Assembly (NCBI GenBank): GCA_035548775.1
Contig: DASZSI010000359.1
Span: 1 to 7,692 of the forward strand
Direction of reading: 5' to 3'
DNA: 7,692 nucleotides
Source: UBA7672 sp035548775
GTDB taxonomy: Bacteria > Pseudomonadota > Alphaproteobacteria > Caulobacterales > Hyphomonadaceae
Part shown: positions 1-7,692 of the stretch, piece by piece
Layout of the letters: each line of letters begins with the position of its first letter
Position numbering within the stretch: position 1 is the first letter of the stretch
The notes under the pieces: generated by a model
What the model was told of the DNA's origin: nothing
The model's input: only the letters and a program-made list of their open reading frames with translations
Databases searched by the model: none
Program-made: the position numbers and the translations under genes

Positions 1-175
1 GCTGATCGGGCTGACGGCGGCGCTCGACAATGTGCGCTCGCAGCGCGTGATCGAGGCGGCGGGCTTCATCGACATGGGCGAGCGTGACAGCGTGCGTCCG
101 GACGGCTCGGTGCGCCGCTCGCGCTATTGGGAGATGACCGCCGAGCAGTGGCGGCAAAGAACCGGCGCGCAGTAG
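1..175 (+). CDS. GNAT-family N-acetyltransferase, C-terminal fragment
   Basis: The frame that ends at TAG 173-175 is open to the left edge, so only the last 57 residues are visible and the start lies outside the window. The fragment contains a stretch resembling the GNAT acetyl-CoA-binding C-terminal region (N-x-x-S-x-R-V-I-E-A-A-G-F), followed by a D-G-S turn and the ending R-Y-W-E-M-T-A-E-Q-W. This pattern is typical of RimJ/RimL-like acetyltransferases, which move an acetyl group from acetyl-CoA to an amine, often a protein N-terminus or a small molecule. The acceptor substrate cannot be deduced from this piece. The family call rests on pattern recognition of a short fragment. The gene is separated by 95 nt from the next one and is probably not part of the downstream operon. 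Confidence 0.6.
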   Translation, partial: LIGLTAALDNVRSQRVIEAAGFIDMGERDSVRPDGSVRRSRYWEMTAEQWRQRTGAQ

Positions 176-210
176 GGACATAGCGCTTCAAAGAAATTCG
201 AAAGTTTTTT

Positions 211-234
211 CGGCGGCCGGGAATAAAGCCGCCG
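211..234. other. 7-bp inverted repeat (hairpin) in front of the metallophosphoesterase
   Basis: CGGCGGC at 211-217 pairs perfectly with GCCGCCG at 228-234 around a 10-nt loop (218-227). A T-run (205-210) lies before the stem on the + strand, not after it, so this is not a standard intrinsic terminator for the upstream gene. It has no T-tract on the minus strand either. The loop contains the GGGAATAAA proposed below as a -35 element, so the repeat may be an operator-like or structural part of the promoter, or chance in GC-rich DNA. Confidence 0.4.
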
Positions 235-256
235 GCCCGCGTGTCTTGTCCTCGTA
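219..256 (+). promoter_or_regulatory. candidate ECF-sigma-dependent promoter of the four-gene operon
   Basis: GGGAATAAA at 219-227 resembles the GGAA-type -35 element recognised by many ECF sigma factors. It is the only such match I noticed in an intergenic position here. Possible -10 elements downstream are CGTG (240-243, spacer 15), GTCT (243-246, spacer 18) and CGTA (253-256), and I cannot choose between them. The site lies directly before an operon that encodes an ECF sigma factor, which suggests autoregulation. This is inference from a short motif. Confidence 0.4.
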
Positions 257-259
257 ATC

Positions 260-265
260 AGGAGG
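260..265 (+). promoter_or_regulatory. Shine-Dalgarno AGGAGG deciding the GTG start at 271
   Basis: A perfect AGGAGG sits 5 nt before GTG 271. An earlier in-frame GTG at 241 has no such site in front of it and would place the AGGAGG inside the coding sequence. The GTG at 271 also puts the twin-arginine motif close to the N-terminus, as expected for a Tat signal peptide. Confidence 0.85.
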
Positions 266-270
266 CACGC

Positions 271-1203
271 GTGGCTCACACACATGATCGTCGGGAACTT
301 CTTCGTTGCATGGCCTGGGCCGGCGTCGGGGTGGTCTGGACCGTGGCGGGCGGCGTCGCCAGTTCGGGATTGCTGACGGCCGAAGCGCAATCCTCGAAGA
401 TGAAGGGCAAGGTGCAGCCGCTGACTTTCGTGCAGGTGAGCGATAGCCATATCGGCTTCACCAAGGACGCCAATCCGGATGCGCGCGCGACCTTCAGGGA
501 CGCGGTGGCGCTGATCAAGGCGATGCCGCAGAAACCGGCCTTCATCCTTCACACCGGCGATGTCACGCAGCTGTCCAAGGACGAGGAGTTCGCGGACGCG
601 GATGCGATCCTGTCCGAAGCCGGCGTCACCGCGTTCCACGTTCCCGGCGAGCACGACATGCTGGATGAGGGCCAGGGCAAGGCGTTCCTCGACCGTTATG
701 GCAAGGGGACGAAGGGCGACGGCTGGTTCTCGTTCGACCATTCCGGCGTGCACTTCATCGGCCTGGTCAATGTGAAGCAGCTGCAGGCCGGCGGCATGGG
801 TCACCTTGGCGCGGACCAGCTCGCCTGGCTGGAAAAGGATCTGGCCGGCCGCGCCTCGAGCCAGCCGATCGTGGTGTTTGCCCACATCCCGCTATGGACG
901 GTCTATGCCGAATGGGGCTGGGGCACGGATGACAGCGCGGCGGCGCTGGCGATGCTGAAGCGGTTCGGCTCGGTGACTGTGCTCAACGGGCACATCCACC
1001 AGATCCAGCAGAAGGTGGAGGGGAATATCTCCTTCCATACCGCACGCTCGACCGCCTTCCCACAACCGGCGCCGGGGGAAGCGCCCTCGCCCGGACCGAA
1101 GAAGGTGCCGGCCGACCAGCTCAAATCCGTACTCGGCGTGCGGACAGTCAACATCGTCAACGGCGCCACACCCCTCGCCATCATCGAGAAACCGCTCGCC
1201 TGA
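271..1203 (+). CDS. Tat-exported calcineurin-like metallophosphoesterase
   Basis: This is a 310-residue protein of the calcineurin-like phosphoesterase fold, which hydrolyses phosphomono- or diesters with a two-metal centre. Numbered from GTG 271, the N-terminus carries DRRELLR (residues 6-12), then a hydrophobic stretch to about residue 35 and an A-E-A cleavage-like site near 37-39. This is a twin-arginine signal, so the enzyme should fold with its metals in the cytoplasm and act in the periplasm. The metal-ligand motifs appear in order: D58-S-H60, G-D97, G-E127-H128-D129, H205 (F-A-H-I-P) and G-H241-I-H243. The usual GNHD motif reads GEHD here, so the metal-bridging Asn is replaced by Glu. 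The substrate is unknown. The gene starts a four-gene block, 40 nt before a cupredoxin and upstream of a sigma/anti-sigma pair. The fold is secure; the physiological role is not known to me. Confidence 0.88.
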   Translation: MAHTHDRRELLRCMAWAGVGVVWTVAGGVASSGLLTAEAQSSKMKGKVQPLTFVQVSDSHIGFTKDANPDARATFRDAVALIKAMPQKPAFILHTGDVTQLSKDEEFADADAILSEAGVTAFHVPGEHDMLDEGQGKAFLDRYGKGTKGDGWFSFDHSGVHFIGLVNVKQLQAGGMGHLGADQLAWLEKDLAGRASSQPIVVFAHIPLWTVYAEWGWGTDDSAAALAMLKRFGSVTVLNGHIHQIQQKVEGNISFHTARSTAFPQPAPGEAPSPGPKKVPADQLKSVLGVRTVNIVNGATPLAIIEKPLA

Positions 1204-1243
1204 GATTTCACCTACCTCCCCTCAAGAAGACAGAGACAGCAAA

Positions 1244-1675
1244 ATGCACCTGATCCGAAAAACTCCCCGGATGACCTTGTTTGCAACGCTCGGCGCGGCG
1301 TTCGTGTTCGCTGCCTGCAGCAACCCGCAGTCAAATGCCCAATCGCAGCCGATGGCGGACATGGCGATGGCGATGCCCCAGAAGGCGCAGCCGACATCAA
1401 TGGCGGCGCCCACGCCTTCGGGCATGGCTGCGAAAGTCTCGATCGACAACTTCACGTTCAACAAGGCGAATATCCTGGTGCCGGTAGGCGCGACGGTCAC
1501 CTGGACCAATACCGACGATGTGCCTCACACGGTCGTGTCCATCGACCACAAGACTTTCCACTCCAAGGCGCTCGACACCGATCAAAGCTTTTCGTTCACC
1601 TTCACCCAGGCGGGGGAGTATCCCTATTTCTGCTCCCTGCACCCGCAGATGACCGGCAAGGTCATTGTGCAGTGA
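1244..1675 (+). CDS. cupredoxin (plastocyanin/amicyanin-like), exported, probably lipid-anchored
   Basis: This 143-residue protein is a small type-1 copper protein, expected to bind one Cu and either shuttle electrons or hold copper in the periplasm. It starts with a basic n-region (residues 1-9) and a hydrophobic segment ending F-A-A-C25. This could be a lipobox, although Phe at -3 is unusual; otherwise it is a normal signal peptide. Residues 26-64 form a low-complexity linker with six Met (37, 40, 42, 44, 53, 61). The cupredoxin domain spans about 65-143, with the complete ligand set H95, C130, H133 and M136 in the contexts D-V-P-H-T and Y-F-C-S-L-H-P-Q-M. The basic n-region favours ATG 1244 over an internal ATG at 1271, but no strong ribosome-binding site is visible, only a purine-rich stretch at 1224-1234. 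It lies 40 nt after the phosphoesterase and 33 nt before the sigma factor. Its redox partner is unknown. Confidence 0.9.
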   Translation: MHLIRKTPRMTLFATLGAAFVFAACSNPQSNAQSQPMADMAMAMPQKAQPTSMAAPTPSGMAAKVSIDNFTFNKANILVPVGATVTWTNTDDVPHTVVSIDHKTFHSKALDTDQSFSFTFTQAGEYPYFCSLHPQMTGKVIVQ

Positions 1676-1708
1676 CCCGGTGAAGTAACTGAAAGGCGTC
1701 AGGCTCGC

Positions 1709-2332
1709 GTGGCGGCTCGCTCTCTCTTCCTCCTGCCGATGCTGTCGGCCAGCGCACCTGCTGATCCCCCCCGGGTGGTGCGGCTGCGGCCGGCTGGTCC
1801 TGACGAGGCGCGAACTCCGCTTCCGCCGCCTGACGCCGAACGTTTTCGCGACCAGGTGATGCCGCACCTCGACGCAGCCTACGCGTTCGCGCGTTTCCTC
1901 TGCCGCGACCCGAGCGCGGCGGAGGATATCGTGCACGACGCGGCTATCCGCGCGCTGAAGGGCTTCAGCGGGATGCGGGGCAACAACCCCAAGGCATGGC
2001 TGCTGGCGATCGTGCGTTCGACCTTTCTCAACTGGGCGCGATCGCGAAAGACGCGCGGCGAAGCGGGCGATGACGCGCTGGCGGAAATGGCGGATGCGAG
2101 CGTCACGCCCGAAGGCCAGATGATCCAGCAGGCGTCGGACGCCGCCGTGCGGCGCGCGGTGGAGGCGTTGCCCGAGCCGTTCCGCGAGGCCATCGTGCTG
2201 CGCGAGCTGCAGGACATGTCGTACAAGGAAATCTCGGACATCACGGGCGTGCCGATCGGAACGGTGATGTCTCGGCTCGCGCGGGCGCGCTCGCTGCTGG
2301 CGGCTGCGTTGTCGGGGGAGGCTGCGCGATGA
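1709..2332 (+). CDS. ECF-family RNA polymerase sigma factor
   Basis: A 207-residue sigma-70-type factor of the extracytoplasmic-function group, which directs RNA polymerase to a small set of promoters. Region 2 spans about residues 46-115: P-H-L-D-A-A-Y, then D73-I-V-H-D77, then N-P-K-A-W-L-L-A-I-V-R. Region 4 spans about 147-204 (A-L-P-E-P-F-R-E-A, then the helix-turn-helix around M-S-Y-K-E-I-S and G-T-V-M-S-R-L-A-R-A-R). Regions 1 and 3 are absent, as usual for ECF factors. The start is uncertain: GTG 1709 has only a weak AGG at 1701-1703, ATG 1739 has no visible site, and ATG 1859 would trim the first helix. From 1709 there is a Pro/Ala-rich extension of about 45 residues. Its stop overlaps the anti-sigma start (ATGA), so the two are translationally coupled. 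Its targets probably include its own operon. Confidence 0.93.
   Translation: MAARSLFLLPMLSASAPADPPRVVRLRPAGPDEARTPLPPPDAERFRDQVMPHLDAAYAFARFLCRDPSAAEDIVHDAAIRALKGFSGMRGNNPKAWLLAIVRSTFLNWARSRKTRGEAGDDALAEMADASVTPEGQMIQQASDAAVRRAVEALPEPFREAIVLRELQDMSYKEISDITGVPIGTVMSRLARARSLLAAALSGEAAR
2314..2320 (+). promoter_or_regulatory. Shine-Dalgarno for the anti-sigma gene inside the sigma-factor end
   Basis: A G-rich GGGGGAG lies 8 nt before ATG 2329, inside the last codons of the sigma gene. Together with the 4-base ATGA overlap it supports the start and coupled translation, which keeps sigma and anti-sigma levels matched. Confidence 0.6.
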
Positions 2333-3093
2333 CGGCGCCCTGCTCCGACCGCGAGATCATGCTGCAAGCCTATTATGACGGCGAGCTAGACGCAGCGCAT
2401 GCACAGGAGATGGAGACGCACCTGCGCACCTGCGCCGGGTGCGCCGCCTATTTCGACGGCCTGCAGTCGCTGAGCGCCCGGCTGTCTTCGGCCAACCTGT
2501 CGCCGGCGGCGCCGCGCAACCTGCGCGACCGGATCGAGGCTTCCATCGAGACCGAAGCGCGGCTTGCAGCTCCGCGCAGCAGGCCGTGGTGGAACGGCAT
2601 GAAGGCGGCCTGGGGCGCAGCCGGCGCCATGACTGCGGTGGCGGCGAGCCTGCTGTTCATGCAGCTGGCGCCGGTGCAGGCGGACCTGGAAGCGCAATTG
2701 ATCAGCAACCATGTGCGCTCGCTGCTGGCCGATCACCTCTATGACGTGGCGACCTCGGACCGGCACACGGTGAAGCCCTGGTTTAACGGCAAGATCGAGT
2801 TCGCCCCGCCCGTGCCCGACCTGATGGACCAGGGGTTCCCGCTGGCCGGCGGACGGCTGGACTATGCGAAGGACAAGGTGGTGGCGGCGATCGTCTACCG
2901 GCGGCGCGCGCACGTGATCAACCTGTTCGTCATGCCGCACGATGCGGCCGGGGGCCATGTCGACCAGCGGCGCGAGGGCTATTCAATCGAACGCTGGACC
3001 AGCGGCGGGCTGGATTTCTGGGCGGTGTCGGACATCGACCCGCCGGACCTCGACGCTTTCCGCCAGGCCTTTGTCGCCGCCGCGACGCCCTGA
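2329..3093 (+). CDS. transmembrane zinc-type anti-sigma factor
   Basis: A 254-residue single-pass membrane protein that should sequester the sigma factor encoded just upstream. The cytoplasmic N-terminus has the zinc anti-sigma signature H31-x3-C35-x2-C38 after an Asp-Gly-Glu-Leu turn (17-20). A hydrophobic helix spans about 93-113. The remaining 140 residues would lie in the periplasm. They contain the block S143-D-R-H-T-V-K-P-W-F-N-G-K155, then G-G-R-L-D-Y, Y190-R-R-R-A-H195 and N198-L-F-V-M-P. From memory, these blocks recur in a widespread proteobacterial anti-sigma family. The periplasmic part has no cysteine but six histidines (128, 136, 146, 195, 204, 210), so a thiol switch there is unlikely and metal or ligand sensing is conceivable. 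A zinc/thiol switch at the cytoplasmic H-C-C site remains possible. The signal that releases sigma is not evident. The gene closes the four-gene block. Confidence 0.9.
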   Translation: MTAPCSDREIMLQAYYDGELDAAHAQEMETHLRTCAGCAAYFDGLQSLSARLSSANLSPAAPRNLRDRIEASIETEARLAAPRSRPWWNGMKAAWGAAGAMTAVAASLLFMQLAPVQADLEAQLISNHVRSLLADHLYDVATSDRHTVKPWFNGKIEFAPPVPDLMDQGFPLAGGRLDYAKDKVVAAIVYRRRAHVINLFVMPHDAAGGHVDQRREGYSIERWTSGGLDFWAVSDIDPPDLDAFRQAFVAAATP

Positions 3094-3245
3094 GGCGAGT
3101 TCCTGTCATCATCTCTGTGTGAGCTTCCGGCGCTTGCGCGCGCTGTGGGATTTACGCCGTCTCGACGAACCGTCTTGGCGCTTCATCTTGATGGCAAAAG
3201 GCGCCAGAACGTCTGGCCAGAAGACTCCCGCAACGGAACCGCCCC
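3094..3245. other. spacer between the anti-sigma gene and acs
   Basis: This 152-nt stretch shows no convincing coding frame or RNA gene. I see no U-tailed terminator and no clear -35/-10 pair, although the acs promoter is expected here. It contains a 10-bp perfect palindrome, TCTGGCCAGA (3212-3221), 25 nt before the acs start. It also holds a 6-bp inverted repeat, TGGCGC (3176-3181) with GCGCCA (3201-3206), around a 19-nt loop. The weak GGAA at 3235-3238 may serve as the acs ribosome-binding site. The palindrome could be an operator, or chance. Confidence 0.35.
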
Positions 3246-5213
<1,968 letters not shown>

Positions 5214-5229
5214 CGCTATCGGGGGGACC

Positions 5230-5895
5230 GTGACGCGCGAAACAGGCATCCTGGAAGACTGGCACGACGCGCGGGGCTTCGGCTTCATCCGCCGCCCCGG
5301 CAACGCGGGCAAGATCTACGTGCATATGAAGTCGATCGGGAAAAGCATCCACCGCCCGAAGCCGGGCGATCGCCTGTCATATGAGATCGGCGAGGGATCC
5401 GGCGGGCGGCCCGCAGCGGTGAACGTGGAAATCGTCGGGGCGCCGCCGCCCCCACCTCCGCCACCGCCTCCACCGCCGCGCGACCAGAACTCGATCCTGC
5501 GCATGTCAACGCGGATCATCGCGGCCGCCGTGATCCTTGGACTGCTGGCGGCGAACCTGGCGCTGCATCGCCTGCCGCTGTGGGTGGGGTTGCTGTACCT
5601 GATCGCCGGCGCCGGGTCGTACTTCTTCTATTTCGCGGACAAACGCGCGGCAGAGCGCCGGCAATGGCGTGAGCCGGAGCGCAAGCTGCATCTGCTCGAC
5701 CTGACCTTCGGGATCGTCGGCGGGCTGGTGGCCCAGCATGTTTTCCGCCACAAGACCTACAAGCAGGGCTTTGTGACCGTGACCGCCCTGATCGCGGCGC
5801 TGCACGTAATGATGCTGGGCTTCATCCTGTTCGGCGTCTACGCGCCCGGATCCGTGGGAGAATTCTTCCAGCGCATGTCGAACGCGCTGCTGTAG
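5230..5895 (+). CDS. cold-shock domain / polyproline / DUF1294 membrane fusion protein
   Basis: A 221-residue protein in three parts. Residues 1-69 form a cold-shock domain that should bind single-stranded RNA or DNA: RNP1-like R15-G-F-G-F-I20 and RNP2-like I29-Y-V-H-M33. Residues 72-83 are twelve consecutive prolines. Residues about 93-221 form a DUF1294 membrane domain with hydrophobic segments near 96-112, 116-134, 156-170 and 179-200. It carries the family pattern D-K-R-A-A, W-R-E-P-E-R-K-L-H-L-L and H-K-T-Y-K. The cold-shock-DUF1294 combination is known in proteobacteria, but its function is not established to my knowledge. It may tether nucleic-acid binding to the inner membrane. GTG 5230 follows a G-rich run (5221-5226). 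The gap after acs is only 16 nt, so co-transcription with acs is likely. Confidence 0.88.
   Translation: MTRETGILEDWHDARGFGFIRRPGNAGKIYVHMKSIGKSIHRPKPGDRLSYEIGEGSGGRPAAVNVEIVGAPPPPPPPPPPPPRDQNSILRMSTRIIAAAVILGLLAANLALHRLPLWVGLLYLIAGAGSYFFYFADKRAAERRQWREPERKLHLLDLTFGIVGGLVAQHVFRHKTYKQGFVTVTALIAALHVMMLGFILFGVYAPGSVGEFFQRMSNALL
5443..5478 (+). repeat. twelve-codon polyproline tract (CCN repeat)
   Basis: Twelve proline codons in a row link the cold-shock and membrane domains. All four CCN codons are used, so the tract is kept at protein level and is not a simple slippage repeat. Runs of this length stall ribosomes unless elongation factor P acts, so output of this protein should depend on EF-P. 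The opposite strand would read as a poly-Gly run, which I do not consider coding. Confidence 0.9.
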
Positions 5896-5896
5896 A

Positions 5897-7692
<1,796 letters not shown>

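Noticed and set aside
205..234. Intrinsic terminator of the GNAT gene
   Set aside because: The T-run is before the stem, not after it, and the minus strand does not give a stem followed by U residues either.
241..270. Ten-residue N-terminal extension of the phosphoesterase from GTG 241
   Set aside because: The AGGAGG at 260-265 sits inside this stretch and points to GTG 271, and the Tat motif would be pushed away from the N-terminus.
124..885. Minus-strand open frame across the GNAT end and the phosphoesterase start
   Set aside because: It overlaps the intergenic hairpin and the well-supported phosphoesterase; its Arg/His-rich sequence shows no family features.
3130..3145. GC-rich hairpin after the anti-sigma gene as a terminator
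   Set aside because: Only about 4 bp pair (GCGC repeats), there is no U-tract, and such repeats are frequent in this base composition.

Overview
The window reads as ordinary chromosomal DNA from a high-GC Gram-negative bacterium, most likely an alphaproteobacterium. The reasons are GC-rich codon use throughout, a Tat-exported protein, an ECF sigma factor paired with a zinc-type anti-sigma factor, a proteobacterial-type acetyl-CoA synthetase and a soluble-looking PAS hybrid histidine kinase. A Caulobacterales/Hyphomonadaceae-like source is possible, but I cannot fix the genus. I see no tRNA, rRNA, CRISPR array, insertion sequence or phage gene.

Layout. Bases 1-175 hold the C-terminal end of a GNAT-type N-acetyltransferase. 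A short intergenic region (176-270) contains a 7-bp hairpin whose loop carries GGGAATAAA, a plausible ECF-type -35 element. It is followed by a tight four-gene block on the + strand: a Tat-exported metallophosphoesterase (271-1203), a small cupredoxin with a Met-rich linker (1244-1675), an ECF sigma factor (1709-2332) and its membrane anti-sigma factor (2329-3093, ATGA overlap). After a 152-nt spacer comes acs, acetyl-CoA synthetase (3246-5213). It is followed after 16 nt by a cold-shock-domain / polyproline / DUF1294 membrane fusion protein (5230-5895). On the opposite strand, with stop codons one nucleotide apart, a hybrid histidine kinase (5897 to beyond 7692) runs out of the window at its N-terminus.

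How the genes may work together. The four-gene block looks like a self-contained envelope-response module. The anti-sigma factor has a cytoplasmic zinc-binding motif (H31, C35, C38), one membrane helix and a periplasmic domain that has histidines but no cysteine. It would hold the sigma factor until a periplasmic signal arrives, and the sigma factor would then transcribe its own operon, including two exported metal-binding proteins. The inducing signal and the substrate of the phosphoesterase cannot be read from the sequence. This module is the most interesting part of the window. acs supplies acetyl-CoA from acetate and appears functionally separate. The CSD-DUF1294 gene may be co-transcribed with acs, and the histidine kinase belongs to another transcription unit.
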